Assembly: GCA_002839855.1 (NCBI GenBank) | Contig: PGYV01000006.1 | Coordinates: forward strand, 115,811 to 179,810 | Reading direction: 5' to 3' | DNA length: 64,000 nucleotides | DNA from: Candidatus Goldiibacteriota bacterium HGW-Goldbacteria-1 | GTDB taxonomy: Bacteria > Oederibacteriota > PGYV01 | Shown: positions 8,783 to 17,700 of the stretch, piece by piece | Layout of the letters: every line of letters starts with the position of its first letter | How positions within the stretch are numbered: the stretch's first letter is position 1 | Program-made: the position numbers and the translations under genes | Notes under the pieces: model-generated | What the model was told of the DNA's origin: nothing | The model's database searches: none | The model's input: the letters and a program-made list of their open reading frames with translations, nothing else

Positions 8783-8847
8783 GAAAATATCACCACAGAT
8801 GTAAAAGATTCAGCATATTAAATATTAAAAATATTACATATTTTTAA

Positions 8848-8876
8848 TTGACTTTTTCGCAATAAATCTATAATAT
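8848..8876 (+). promoter_or_regulatory. Candidate promoter of the rho operon
   Basis: TTGACT (8848-8853) is followed by TATAAT at 8869 (15-nt spacer) or TAATAT at 8871 (17-nt spacer). It gives a leader of roughly 90 nt before rho. Confidence 0.5.
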
Positions 8877-8912
8877 TGTTATGGAAGCAAAGTAATACAG
8901 GGACACATCCGT

Positions 8913-8972
8913 ATGAAATTCCAAAAAAGGGCAGAAAATTTTCCCCTTTATAATCCCGGAGGTAATAATTAA
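8913..8972 (+). CDS. Possible 19-codon leader ORF overlapping the rho start
   Basis: An ATG at 8913 opens a reading frame for [19 protein letters not shown]. Its TAA stop (8970-8972) shares one base with the rho ATG (TAATG). A weak GGGA lies 9 nt before it. The rho ribosome binding site (CCGGAGG) is inside this frame. It could couple or regulate rho translation, as rhoL precedes rho in enterobacteria, but the peptide itself is not similar to anything I recognise and may be chance. Confidence 0.3.
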   Translation: MKFQKRAENFPLYNPGGNN

Positions 8973-10228
8973 TGAATGTAAATGAACTAAAAACAATGAA
9001 AGTATCCGAACTTCAGAAGATCGCAAAAGACATGAAGATTGACAACCTAAGCGGCCTTAAGAAACAGGATCTTATCATGAAGCTTATGGAGACCGAATCC
9101 CAGAAAGACGGGCTTGTTTTCGGGGAAGGCGTACTTGAAATTCTTCCCGACGGCTTTGGTTTTCTGCGCTCGCCAAACTATAACTATCTTCCGGGGCCGG
9201 ATGACATTTACGTGTCGCCTTCGCAGATTCGCAAGTTTGACTTAAGGACAGGCGATATGATAGCCGGGCAGATACGCCCACCAAAAGAAGGGGAAAAATA
9301 CTTCGCGCTTTTAAAAGTGGGCACTATTAACAGCGAAGACCCGGAAAAAATTAAAGACAAAATTTTCTTTGATAACTTAACCCCGCTTTATCCGGAACAT
9401 AAGATAAACCTTGAAACAAAAGACAGGGAAAACATTTCCATGAGGGTTATGGACCTTTTCACGCCTCTTGGCAAAGGCCAGAGGGCGCTTATAGTAGCCC
9501 CCCCAAGGACGGGTAAAACAGTCCTTCTTCAGAAAATAGCGAACAGCATCACCGAAAATCATCCGGAAATTTATTTAATAGTCCTTTTAATTGACGAGCG
9601 CCCTGAAGAAGTAACAGACATGGAACGCACGGTAAAAGGCGAAGTTGTCTCTTCCACCTTTGACGAACCGCCTACAAGGCATATTCAGGTGGCTGAAATG
9701 GTCATTGAAAAAGCCAAAAGGCTTGTAGAAAGCAAAAGGGATGTTGTTATCCTGCTTGACAGTATCACAAGGCTTGCGCGCGCTTACAACTCTGTCGCGC
9801 CTTCCAGCGGAAAAGTCCTTTCCGGCGGTATTGACAGTAATGCATTACAAAAACCCAAACGCTTCTTTGGAGCAGCCAGGGCAATTGAAGAAGGCGGTTC
9901 ATTGACTATCATAGCCACCGCCCTTATTGAAACAGGCAGCAAAATGGACGATGTTATATTTGAAGAATTTAAGGGCACAGGCAACTGTGAAATAGACCTT
10001 TCCCGCGAACTTGCGGAAAAACGCCTTTACCCGGCAATTGACATCAGCAAGTCCGGCACAAGAAAAGAAGAGCTTCTGCTTTCAAGGGAAGAAATTAACA
10101 AACTGTGGATTCTTAGAAAAGCCCTTTTAAGCAAAATGAAGCCCGCGGAAATTATGGAATTCTTAGTTGACAAAATATCCAAAACAAAGAATAATAAGGC
10201 ATTTATTGATGCCATGAAAACAGATTAA
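8972..10228 (+). CDS. rho: Transcription termination factor Rho
   Basis: Hexameric RNA-dependent ATPase that ends transcription. The 418 aa match the usual short Rho. The N-terminal SAP-like helix bundle ([21 protein letters not shown]) is followed by the RNA-binding cold-shock fold ([37 protein letters not shown]). The RecA-like motor has Walker A APPRTGKT (about residue 176), [15 protein letters not shown], Walker [17 protein letters not shown], and the Q-loop/R-loop [30 protein letters not shown]. It heads a run of conserved genes (rpmE, thyX, DUF1385, prfA, prmC), a gene order seen in many phyla. Confidence 0.97.
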   Translation: MNVNELKTMKVSELQKIAKDMKIDNLSGLKKQDLIMKLMETESQKDGLVFGEGVLEILPDGFGFLRSPNYNYLPGPDDIYVSPSQIRKFDLRTGDMIAGQIRPPKEGEKYFALLKVGTINSEDPEKIKDKIFFDNLTPLYPEHKINLETKDRENISMRVMDLFTPLGKGQRALIVAPPRTGKTVLLQKIANSITENHPEIYLIVLLIDERPEEVTDMERTVKGEVVSSTFDEPPTRHIQVAEMVIEKAKRLVESKRDVVILLDSITRLARAYNSVAPSSGKVLSGGIDSNALQKPKRFFGAARAIEEGGSLTIIATALIETGSKMDDVIFEEFKGTGNCEIDLSRELAEKRLYPAIDISKSGTRKEELLLSREEINKLWILRKALLSKMKPAEIMEFLVDKISKTKNNKAFIDAMKTD

Positions 10229-10244
10229 TGGAGGTACCAGAAAC

Positions 10245-10469
10245 ATGAAACAGGGAATACACCCGGATTACAAAAAAGCAATGGTAGTTTGCGCCTGTGG
10301 CAATTCATTTGAAACAAACAGCACAGCGGGAGACTTAAAAGTGGAAGTATGTTCAAACTGCCACCCATTCTATACAGGCGTTCAGAAGTTCCTTGACACT
10401 GACGGCAGGGTGGAAAAGTTTAAGAAAAGGGCTGCAAAAAGCACCAAGAAAGAGGAAACAAAGGCATAG
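10245..10469 (+). CDS. rpmE: 50S ribosomal protein L31, zinc-binding type
   Basis: 74-aa ribosomal protein of the central protuberance. The Cys residues of CACGNSF and [10 protein letters not shown] form the zinc ribbon, marking the C+ type that is replaced by a Cys-less paralog under zinc starvation in some bacteria. [16 protein letters not shown] is the standard beginning and a Lys-rich tail is the standard end. ATG follows GGAGGT. It sits 16 bp downstream of rho, the usual pairing. Confidence 0.96.
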   Translation: MKQGIHPDYKKAMVVCACGNSFETNSTAGDLKVEVCSNCHPFYTGVQKFLDTDGRVEKFKKRAAKSTKKEETKA

Positions 10470-10485
10470 CGGAAGTCCGGCGGAT

Positions 10486-11187
10486 ATGGCCGTGTTTGTA
10501 AAACTTCTGTCACATACAGCTGACGGCGAAAAAATAGCCGCCATTGCGGGTAAACTTTGTTATTCCAGCGGCGGCTATGATAAAATAACCGGAACACTTA
10601 CCGATGAGACTATTGCTTCATTTATCAACAAAATAAATGACCTTGGCCATTATTCTGTCCTTGAACACATGTCTTTTAGTTTTATTATAGAAGGCGTGTC
10701 GCGTGCTTTGACACACCAGCTGGTGCGCCACAGAATCGCGTCTTATTCGCAGCAGAGCCAGCGATATGTAAACGAATCCGGTTTTGATTACATCACCCCA
10801 CATACCATAGAAGACAAACCCGAACTTAAAAAACAGTTTGATTCCATGATGGATTCCATTAATACATTTTACAAGTCCATGACAGATGCCGGCATTCCTA
10901 AAGAAGATGCCAGGTATGCGCTTCCAAACGCGGCGGAAACTAAAATAGTGGTTACTATGAACGCGCGGGAACTGCTGCACTTCTTTGAAAAAAGGTGCTG
11001 CAACAGGGCACAGTGGGAAATTCACGAAATGTCCGACCTGATGCTTGCAGAGGCAAAGATAGCTGCGCCTTTAATATTTAAAAACGCGGGGCCCGGCTGC
11101 GTAGGCGGTCCGTGCCCGGAAGGCAAGATGACCTGCGGTAAAATAACAGAGGTCAGAAAAAAATACAATTCTGACAACAAGGGATAA
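10486..11187 (+). CDS. thyX: Flavin-dependent thymidylate synthase
   Basis: Makes dTMP from dUMP with methylene-tetrahydrofolate and FAD/NADPH. I start at ATG 10486 (MAVFVKLLSHT, 233 aa), because the in-frame extension to 10393 would overlap rpmE. The ThyX signature RHRx7S is present as RHRIASYSQQSQRY (about residue 80). Other family residues are LEHMSFSFIIEGVSRALTHQL, LPNAAETKIVVTMNARELLHFFEKRCCNRAQWEI, and a C-terminal CPEGKMTCG. No thyA is seen in the window. Confidence 0.95.
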   Translation: MAVFVKLLSHTADGEKIAAIAGKLCYSSGGYDKITGTLTDETIASFINKINDLGHYSVLEHMSFSFIIEGVSRALTHQLVRHRIASYSQQSQRYVNESGFDYITPHTIEDKPELKKQFDSMMDSINTFYKSMTDAGIPKEDARYALPNAAETKIVVTMNARELLHFFEKRCCNRAQWEIHEMSDLMLAEAKIAAPLIFKNAGPGCVGGPCPEGKMTCGKITEVRKKYNSDNKG

Positions 11188-11189
11188 AA

Positions 11190-12185
11190 ATGAAGGTTAA
11201 AAAAACAAAAACACCCGCTTCCTGCAGTTCCAAAAAAATGAATGTGGGCGGACAGGCCGTTATTGAAGGCGTGCTTATGCGTTCGCCAAACTATTACGCG
11301 GTATCCGTGCGCCACAAAAACGGTACAATTAAATCAATGTCAGCGCCGGTTAATTCAATCACAAAAAAGTACCCGTTTTTAAAATGGCCTGTTTTAAGGG
11401 GATTTATTTCCCTTATAGAATCCATGACACTTGGGTTTAAAGCGCTTGATTATTCGGCACAGATATACGAAGAGGGGTACGAGAATAAAAAGAAAAAGAA
11501 ATTATCCAAAGCAGAAACAGAAAAAAAAGAGAAAAAAGAAAAATTGGAAATGACAGTCACTTATATTATATCCTTTGCCTTTGCGCTTTTCCTTTTTATT
11601 TACCTTCCGGTGCAGGGAACCAAACTGCTGGAAAAAGCGCTTCCCGGGCTTGCGGAAAACAGGGTCTGGTTTAACCTTATAGTTGTTACCTTTAAACTTG
11701 CGATATTTTTCCTGTATATCTGGGCAATTTCCTTTATGGAAGACGTTAAACGCCTTTTTATGTACCACGGCGCGGAACACAAAGCCATTTATACTTTTGA
11801 AGACGGCAAGAAACTTACTCAAAAAAACATGCTGCCATACACAACGCTTCACCCAAGATGCGGCACAGCTTTTATTTTTCTGACAATGCTTGTAAGCATA
11901 ATAATTTTTGTGCTTTTACTTCCGCCGGAATTTAAGATCTGGCAGAGAATACTGCTGGAAATTCCGCTTTTAATCCCAATTGCGGGACTGTCATATGAAC
12001 TGTTAAAATTCTCTGATAAATTTCAGAATAACTTTTTTATAAAAATCCTTATAGCGCCGGGGCTGGCTTTTCAGAAAATAACCACAAAAGAACCGGATGC
12101 TAAGATGCTTGAAGTTGCCGCAAATTCAATTAATGAAGTTTTAAAACTGGAAAAAAAGCATAGACCCGCAGCAGTAAAACTTTAG
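11190..12185 (+). CDS. DUF1385 membrane protein (YqhQ-like)
   Basis: 331-aa protein with the DUF1385 opening NVGGQAVIEGVLMRSPNYYAVSVR. A charged Lys/Glu segment (about residues 95-118) is followed by several hydrophobic helices, and HGAEHKAIYTFE plus LHPRCGTAFIFLT are the conserved His/Cys positions of the family. The function is not established; it is widespread and commonly sits between rpmE and prfA, as here. Its ATG is 2 bp after the thyX stop, so translation is coupled. A terminator follows at 12199. Confidence 0.9.
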   Translation: MKVKKTKTPASCSSKKMNVGGQAVIEGVLMRSPNYYAVSVRHKNGTIKSMSAPVNSITKKYPFLKWPVLRGFISLIESMTLGFKALDYSAQIYEEGYENKKKKKLSKAETEKKEKKEKLEMTVTYIISFAFALFLFIYLPVQGTKLLEKALPGLAENRVWFNLIVVTFKLAIFFLYIWAISFMEDVKRLFMYHGAEHKAIYTFEDGKKLTQKNMLPYTTLHPRCGTAFIFLTMLVSIIIFVLLLPPEFKIWQRILLEIPLLIPIAGLSYELLKFSDKFQNNFFIKILIAPGLAFQKITTKEPDAKMLEVAANSINEVLKLEKKHRPAAVKL

Positions 12186-12198
12186 CTGTTTATATAAG

Positions 12199-12240
12199 CA
12201 CCCGGCCTGCCCTTTGTAAGGGAGTAGCGGGTGTTTTTTT
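12199..12240 (+). terminator. Terminator between the DUF1385 gene and prfA
   Basis: Outer arms CACCCG (12199-12204) and CGGGTG (12228-12233) enclose a second stem CCCTT/AAGGG (12210-12222), followed by eight or more Ts. It lies 42 bp before the prfA start, so it either ends the rho transcript or attenuates read-through into prfA. Confidence 0.8.
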
Positions 12241-12281
12241 TATATATAAAAATACAATTTAACTTAACCGGAGGCAATAAA

Positions 12282-13349
12282 GTGTTTGAAAAAGCGGCAA
12301 AAATAAAACGCGAATATGAAAAATTAACAGCGGAACTTTCCGACCCGCAGATAATTTCCAACAACGAACTTTTCCAGAAAAAAGCAAGGCAGCATTCGGA
12401 ATATTCGGAAATAGTGGAGATATATGACGCCTATACAACGCTTGACCACGCCATAAAAGACGCCGACCACATGATGCGCACAGAGCAGGAAAAAGAACTT
12501 GTAGATATGGCAAAAGCGGAAATTGAAGATTTAACACCCAAACTGGAAAAGAAGCGCGAAGAATTAAGAATAATACTTACCCCAAGCGACCCTAACGATA
12601 AAAAGAACGCAATAGTGGAAATCCGCGCCGGTACAGGCGGCGATGAAGCCGGAATTTTTGCGGGCGACTTGTACCGCATGTATGTTAAGTACGCGGAAAA
12701 CCACGGATTTTCAATTGAAACCGTTACAAGCAGCCCCACGGAACTTGGAGGTTTTAAGGAAATAATATTTTTTGTAAACGGGAAAGGTGCTTATGGCAAA
12801 CTGCGCTATGAAAGCGGCGCGCACAGGGTACAGCGCGTTCCCGATACAGAGACCAGCGGCAGGGTTCACACTTCCGCGGCAACAGTATATGTACTGCCGG
12901 AACAGGAAGAAAAAGAATTTAATTTAAACATGGCTGAAATACGCATAGACGTATGCCGCGCGTCCGGCGCAGGCGGACAGCATGTCAACAGGACTGAATC
13001 CGCGGTAAGGGCGCACCACATACCCACAGGTATTGAGGTTTACTGCCAGGACGGAAGGTCACAGATAAAAAATAAAGAAAAGGCGCTTTCAATTCTGTCC
13101 GCAAGGGTTAAAGCCAAGACCGAAGGCGATGAAAAGGCGATTACCGACAGCGAAAGGCGTTCGCAGATTGGTTCCGGCGACCGCAGCGAAAAAATAAGGA
13201 CATACAATTATCCGCAGAACAGGGTAACCGACCACAGGATTGGCCTTACATCATACAACCTTGAAGGCGTAATGCAGGGCGACATTGACCAGTTTATAGA
13301 AAAACTTAGCGAAGAGAACACCAAAAAGTTAATGGAAAAAAGCATCTGA
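12282..13349 (+). CDS. prfA: Peptide chain release factor 1
   Basis: Recognises UAA and UAG stop codons and triggers peptide release. Start chosen at GTG 12282 (VFEKAAKIKREYEKL), preceded by CCGGAGGC at good spacing. The longer frame starts inside the terminator T-tract and is not credible. This gives 355 aa, normal for RF1. It has the catalytic GGQ loop RASGAGGQHVNRTESAVRAHH (about residue 229) and the upstream EIRAGTGGDEAGIFAGDLYRMY. prmC, which methylates the GGQ glutamine, follows by 4 bp. Confidence 0.96.
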   Translation: MFEKAAKIKREYEKLTAELSDPQIISNNELFQKKARQHSEYSEIVEIYDAYTTLDHAIKDADHMMRTEQEKELVDMAKAEIEDLTPKLEKKREELRIILTPSDPNDKKNAIVEIRAGTGGDEAGIFAGDLYRMYVKYAENHGFSIETVTSSPTELGGFKEIIFFVNGKGAYGKLRYESGAHRVQRVPDTETSGRVHTSAATVYVLPEQEEKEFNLNMAEIRIDVCRASGAGGQHVNRTESAVRAHHIPTGIEVYCQDGRSQIKNKEKALSILSARVKAKTEGDEKAITDSERRSQIGSGDRSEKIRTYNYPQNRVTDHRIGLTSYNLEGVMQGDIDQFIEKLSEENTKKLMEKSI

Positions 13350-13353
13350 TATT

Positions 13354-14226
13354 ATGAAAATATACGAAGCTCTTAACAAAGCCGCGGATTATATTTCAGA
13401 CGGCAGGGGGCTTGATAAACAGGTTTCAAAATTTGAAGCCGCGGAACTTTTGATGTTTCTTACCGGTATTGACAAGCCCTCTTTATATGCCCGCTTTCAG
13501 GACAGTCTTCCCGGCATGTCCGCAAAAAAGCTGTTTAAGCTTGCCCATAAAAGGGCGGCAGGAATGCCGCTGCAATATCTGACAGGTACGGCTTTTTTTT
13601 ACGGCAATGAATTTGCCTGCAGAAAAGGCGTGCTGATTCCACGGCAGGATACCGAAGCGGTAATAGAGGCGGTAAAATCACTTCCGCTTAAACCCAAAAC
13701 ACAGGCGGCAGAGCTTGGCCCCGGCAGCGGAATAATAAGCGTGACCCTGTGCCTGGAATGCCCCAAAATAGCCCATATAACAGCCATAGACATATCAAAA
13801 AAAGCAATATCGCTTACTAACCTTAACGCAAAGAAGTACGGCGTAAAAGGGCGTATAACAGCTAAATCGGGCAATTTTTTTACCTTAACCCGCAAATCAC
13901 CCTTGAAATTTGACATTATCATATCCAACCCCCCGTATATAACAAAAACGGCCATGTCCAAACTGCAAAAAGAGGTATTACACGAACCCGCAGCCGCCCT
14001 TACCGACAAAAAAGACGGGCTTTCATTTTATAAAAGGCTTGCCTCTGCCGGAGTGAACATTTTAAACCCCGGCGGTTATATGGTTTTGGAAATTGGGGAT
14101 AACATGGAAGAGGACATTAAAAAAGTTTTCCACAACAAGAACTGGACATACCTATCCACATTTAACGACTTCAAAGGGATGAAAAGAGCAGTCATATTTC
14201 AACTAATCACACATAAAAATAATTAA
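13354..14226 (+). CDS. prmC: Release factor glutamine methyltransferase
   Basis: SAM-dependent N5-glutamine methyltransferase that modifies the GGQ motif of release factors. The 290-aa protein has an N-terminal helical domain ending RFQDSLPGM, then RAAGMPLQYLTG, FACRKGVLIPRQDTE, the SAM loop AAELGPGSGIISVTL (usually DLCTGSG; here ELGPGSG), and the catalytic SNPPYI at about residue 190. It is adjacent to its substrate gene prfA, the standard arrangement. Confidence 0.95.
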   Translation: MKIYEALNKAADYISDGRGLDKQVSKFEAAELLMFLTGIDKPSLYARFQDSLPGMSAKKLFKLAHKRAAGMPLQYLTGTAFFYGNEFACRKGVLIPRQDTEAVIEAVKSLPLKPKTQAAELGPGSGIISVTLCLECPKIAHITAIDISKKAISLTNLNAKKYGVKGRITAKSGNFFTLTRKSPLKFDIIISNPPYITKTAMSKLQKEVLHEPAAALTDKKDGLSFYKRLASAGVNILNPGGYMVLEIGDNMEEDIKKVFHNKNWTYLSTFNDFKGMKRAVIFQLITHKNN

Positions 14227-14229
14227 AGT

Positions 14230-14261
14230 AAAACACAAACAAAATCATCTATGTGTTTTTT
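14230..14261 (+). terminator. Weak terminator after prmC
   Basis: AAAACACA (14230-14237) and TGTGTTTT (14252-14259) can pair around a 14-nt loop and run into a seven-T tract. The stem is AT-rich, so efficiency is doubtful. Confidence 0.4.
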
Positions 14262-14475
14262 TATCAAGAACATTTTCGTTTTATTAAAGCGTCCATGCAA
14301 TAGATTCTACAAAAAAATAAACAATAAAATATATTTATTAATTTATTCGCAGAAAGAAACAACAGCGCCGCTTATCATTTTTAGCGTTTTATTTAAGCGA
14401 GATTTTTTATAAACCTTTTTAAAATATATGATAATATATACTTATTTTCAAACACGCATTCACCAGGAGAATATT

Positions 14476-16692
14476 TTGGAAAATAACAGAATTATCAGAT
14501 TTGTATCGGTAATAGCGGGCTTTATTCTTATCGTAATCGGGCAATCTTTAATGTACGCAAAGCCGCATGCTTTGCCGGGCGCTTATTTTTTTCTGCTTTC
14601 TCTTATCCCTTTTTTCATCGCAATAAAACACGACAAAGGCGCGGAACTTCTTGGAAAACTGCCTTTTTTAAAAGATATTTTTGAAAAACCGGGAAAATTT
14701 GAAATAATAGGGTTTGCTATATTTTTCATAACCGCGGCTTTCTTCAGGTTTCACAGTTTGGACACGGTGCCTATGGGATCCTTCCGTGATGAAGGAAAGG
14801 CCGTCAAAGACGCAATGGATATCATAAGGGGCGTCACGCCAAACGGCGCCGATTCCGCCCTGCCCATATATATCAGGGCTATCACCGATAACCCCGCTTT
14901 ATATAACTATTTCATGGGCGGCCTTTTCCCGTTTATCGGCGAAGGTATAATGGGGGCAAGGGCCGCGACAGCTATCGCGGGGCTTTTAGCGGCGGTAAGT
15001 TTTTATTTCCTTATACGGTATATGCTTGGCTGGAAAACGGCATTTTTTACGTCAATGTTTTTTGCCTTTGGCATTTACCCGGTTGCATATAGCCGGCTTG
15101 TTTATCACGCGGGATTTGCCATATTGCCGTTTATTATCTCTTTATTCTACGCGGTAAAAATTTACAACGAAAGGAAAACTGCCGATTTTATTATTTTCGG
15201 AATCGCTCTCGCATTATCCGTTCAGACATATCAGGCAGCGCGAATTGTGCCTGTTGCATATTTACTGTTTATCATAGGGGCATTATTCATTGACAGGGGA
15301 TTTTTAAAAGCTAATTATATAAAATTATTCGCCGCATTTATAACAGCGGTTATATTTATGGTCCCGTTTCTGGTATATGTCATGGAACATTTTGACTCTT
15401 TCATGATGAGAGCTTCCGGTTTATATCTTATGCAGGTGCAAAACAGGCACCATTGGCTGCACGAAAATCCCATACTAAATTATCTAATCAGCATAAAAAA
15501 AGTGCTTCTTATGTTCAATCATAGCGGCAGTAACGCCATAAACCTTGGTGCATATAACGGGTTGCCCCTTATGGACTTTCTTACAGGCATATTTGCCGCC
15601 GCCGGATTTTTTATGCTTTTAGCGGCAGCTTTTACCGGTAATCTTTTCGGAATCATTTTCGTCTTCACATTTATCCTATTCGCGGCCGCCGCGGCCGCTT
15701 TCATAGAAGCGCCGTACCCAAGCAGATCTGTTATGACCATGCCTTTGATTTATATTTTTACCGCCTTTGGTTTGTCGGGATTAATCCGTTCCGCGTCATC
15801 GGCAGGGAAAAAAATTATATATGTATTAATCTCTTTAGCCGTCGTTCTTGCAGGTGTTATTAATTATGACAAGTATTTTATAAAATACGGCAGGCACAAA
15901 TACGCATACCGCGCTTTTGAAACAGAAAAAAGGGAAGCCGCGGAATATGTGATAAAATTGGGCGGCAGCTGGCAGGCCATAATGACGCCGTATTTTATGT
16001 TCGGATCAGAGCAAAACACTCCCGATGTTACGATAGCCTTTATGGCAAAGAAAAAAAATAATTATGAAAAACTTACAACCGGTTATAACTTTCCCGTTAA
16101 TCCCGCTTACGGAAAAAATTATGTTTACATTCTGGAAAGGGAATATTTCTCTATGCTTCCGGCCCTTCAGGCATATTATCCGGCAGGAGAGCGTGTTGAT
16201 TTTATGGAAAAATATAACGACGAAAAAGTAATAGCTTTTATCGCCTACAAAGTTCCTTATGAAGAAGCCCTAAAAGGTTTATCTGACAGCCCCGAAAGGG
16301 GGCTTACTGCACGTTATTATTCCGGCGGCAACTGCGGTTACGGCGAATTGCTTGAAGTGCGGTCAGAACCCATGATACTTCACGAATGGGCATATTTTCC
16401 TAAAAATGCAAACCATTTTACCGTCTGCTGGGACGGCAAGATAAGGATAGACACGCCTGGAAAGTATATTTTTGACGTAAAAACAAACGAAAGAAAAGAA
16501 CTGCTTATAGATAACAACCTTATTCTGTCAGGCAATCAGACAAAAGCCGAAATTGAACTTTCAAAGGGCATGCATGACATTCACGTTATGTACAGAAATA
16601 ACGGCAGAAATTGGTTTGGTTTATGGTGGGCCAGGCCTGACAAAGGCATTTTGGAAACGGTCCCGATGGATAACCTTTATCCGCAGAAATAA
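14476..16692 (+). CDS. GT39-family membrane glycosyltransferase with C-terminal PA14-like domain
   Basis: About 738 aa if started at TTG 14476, which has AGGAGA five bases upstream. An in-frame ATG at 14428 has no ribosome site and lies in an AT-rich promoter-like stretch. Roughly eleven to twelve membrane helices occupy residues 1-450. The first long loop has the acidic FRDEGKAVKDAMDI (about residue 104), where GT39/ArnT enzymes carry the catalytic Asp-Glu. Residues about 609-738 resemble a PA14 domain (GLTARYYSG, WDGKIRIDTPGKYIFDVKTN, RKELLIDNNLIL, YRNNGRNWFGLWW), a sugar-binding beta-barrel. The donor is probably a polyprenyl-phosphate sugar; the acceptor is unknown. A glycosylated surface protein such as the Thr-rich proteins here is a reasonable guess. 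Confidence 0.8.
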   Translation: MENNRIIRFVSVIAGFILIVIGQSLMYAKPHALPGAYFFLLSLIPFFIAIKHDKGAELLGKLPFLKDIFEKPGKFEIIGFAIFFITAAFFRFHSLDTVPMGSFRDEGKAVKDAMDIIRGVTPNGADSALPIYIRAITDNPALYNYFMGGLFPFIGEGIMGARAATAIAGLLAAVSFYFLIRYMLGWKTAFFTSMFFAFGIYPVAYSRLVYHAGFAILPFIISLFYAVKIYNERKTADFIIFGIALALSVQTYQAARIVPVAYLLFIIGALFIDRGFLKANYIKLFAAFITAVIFMVPFLVYVMEHFDSFMMRASGLYLMQVQNRHHWLHENPILNYLISIKKVLLMFNHSGSNAINLGAYNGLPLMDFLTGIFAAAGFFMLLAAAFTGNLFGIIFVFTFILFAAAAAAFIEAPYPSRSVMTMPLIYIFTAFGLSGLIRSASSAGKKIIYVLISLAVVLAGVINYDKYFIKYGRHKYAYRAFETEKREAAEYVIKLGGSWQAIMTPYFMFGSEQNTPDVTIAFMAKKKNNYEKLTTGYNFPVNPAYGKNYVYILEREYFSMLPALQAYYPAGERVDFMEKYNDEKVIAFIAYKVPYEEALKGLSDSPERGLTARYYSGGNCGYGELLEVRSEPMILHEWAYFPKNANHFTVCWDGKIRIDTPGKYIFDVKTNERKELLIDNNLILSGNQTKAEIELSKGMHDIHVMYRNNGRNWFGLWWARPDKGILETVPMDNLYPQK

Positions 16693-16721
16693 AGACACGG
16701 GCCGTACCCCTTATCCGCGTC

Positions 16722-16760
16722 TTGACATATACGTATTAAATTGATAACATTATACGTATA
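16722..16760 (+). promoter_or_regulatory. Promoter with two palindromic operators for the toxin-antitoxin pair
   Basis: TTGACA (16722-16727), 17-nt spacer, TAACAT (16745-16750). Two near-identical palindromes with core TATACGTAT sit at 16728-16737 (just after the -35) and 16751-16760 (just after the -10). Their centres are 23 bp apart, about two helical turns. This layout fits cooperative autorepression by the antitoxin or antitoxin-toxin complex. Confidence 0.8.
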
Positions 16761-16770
16761 GGAGGTGCTT

Positions 16771-17016
16771 ATGACAAAACTTACGCTTCTGCTTGATGAA
16801 AATACAATAAAAAAGGCAAAACTGACCGCAAAAAAGAATAAAACTTCCGTATCTAAAATGGCTGCATCATATTTTGAATCACTTACGGCGCACACCGAAG
16901 ATAATTATAATGATTTGCCGGTTTTAAAGGAAATCTCCGGTGTAATATACGGAAAAGAACAGGATTACAATCCTAAAGAAGAATACAAGAAACATATACG
17001 GAAAAAATATAAATGA
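16771..17016 (+). CDS. DUF6364-type antitoxin
   Basis: 81-aa protein, start ATG 16771 behind GGAGGTG. The opening MTKLTLLLDENTIKKAKLTAKKNKTSVSKM has the ribbon-helix-helix pattern found in DUF6364 antitoxins: a beta-strand for DNA contact, then two helices. The acidic/basic tail would wrap the toxin. It overlaps the PIN toxin gene by ATGA (17013-17016). The upstream promoter carries paired palindromes that are likely its operators. Confidence 0.85.
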   Translation: MTKLTLLLDENTIKKAKLTAKKNKTSVSKMAASYFESLTAHTEDNYNDLPVLKEISGVIYGKEQDYNPKEEYKKHIRKKYK

Positions 17017-17429
17017 AAACCGTTCTTTTTGATGCTAATGTAATACTTGATATTCATCTAAAAAGAAAGAACACTTATAACGCTTCTATGGCTGCCGTAG
17101 CCGCGGCAAAAAGGCATGGCCTAAAAACATATTTGTCGGCTGTAAGCATCAGTATAATTCATTATATCCTTGAAAAAGAAACAGACAGGACAACTGCCAT
17201 AAAAATACTGGAAAAAACCAAAATGCTTTTTGACATAGCGCCTGTTGACGCAAAAGCCGTTGATATGTCCATTGTATCTGATTTTAAAGACTTCGAGGAT
17301 GCACTGCAGTATTATTCGGCAATCGGCGTAAAGGCGGACTGCATTGTAACGGGCAATAAAAAGGACTATAAGCATTCAGTAATTCCTGTTTTAGCTCCCG
17401 AAGAATTTCAACTGCGTTTAAACAGATAA
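17013..17429 (+). CDS. PIN-domain ribonuclease toxin
   Basis: 138-aa VapC-like nuclease. The metal-binding acidic residues are visible: Asp7 in FDANVILD, a Glu near 54-56 (ILEKE), Asp96 in DFEDALQYYSA, and Asp109 in ADCIVTGNKKDY. Length and motif spacing fit intact PIN toxins, so the module appears functional. It is coupled to the antitoxin by a 4-bp overlap. The RNA target cannot be inferred from sequence. Confidence 0.9.
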   Translation: MKTVLFDANVILDIHLKRKNTYNASMAAVAAAKRHGLKTYLSAVSISIIHYILEKETDRTTAIKILEKTKMLFDIAPVDAKAVDMSIVSDFKDFEDALQYYSAIGVKADCIVTGNKKDYKHSVIPVLAPEEFQLRLNR

Positions 17430-17700
17430 TTTCTACCGGTTAAACGATTATTAGAATGCATTAAGAACGGTGCCAAACCCCGCTTACAGACAATATCATT
17501 AACAAAGACTGATATATCCGCCTCTTATACAAAAACACAAACTTCAATAAATATAAAACCCTTAACCGCTTAACTATTCACGATAAAATGAACTATTTAC
17601 ATATAAACGGGTTCATAATAATATATACGCTATGGTTAATGCCATATAACTTACTTTAACCATACAAACCATTAAAAAACAATATTTGGGGTATTTAAGA

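Noticed and set aside
10393..10485. Upstream extension of thyX
   Set aside because: It overlaps the coding end of rpmE in another frame and lacks ThyX character; MAVFVKLLSHT at 10486 is the family start.
12231..12281. Longer N-terminus of RF1 starting at GTG 12231
   Set aside because: It starts within the terminator stem and T-tract; GTG 12282 has a proper ribosome site and gives the normal RF1 length.
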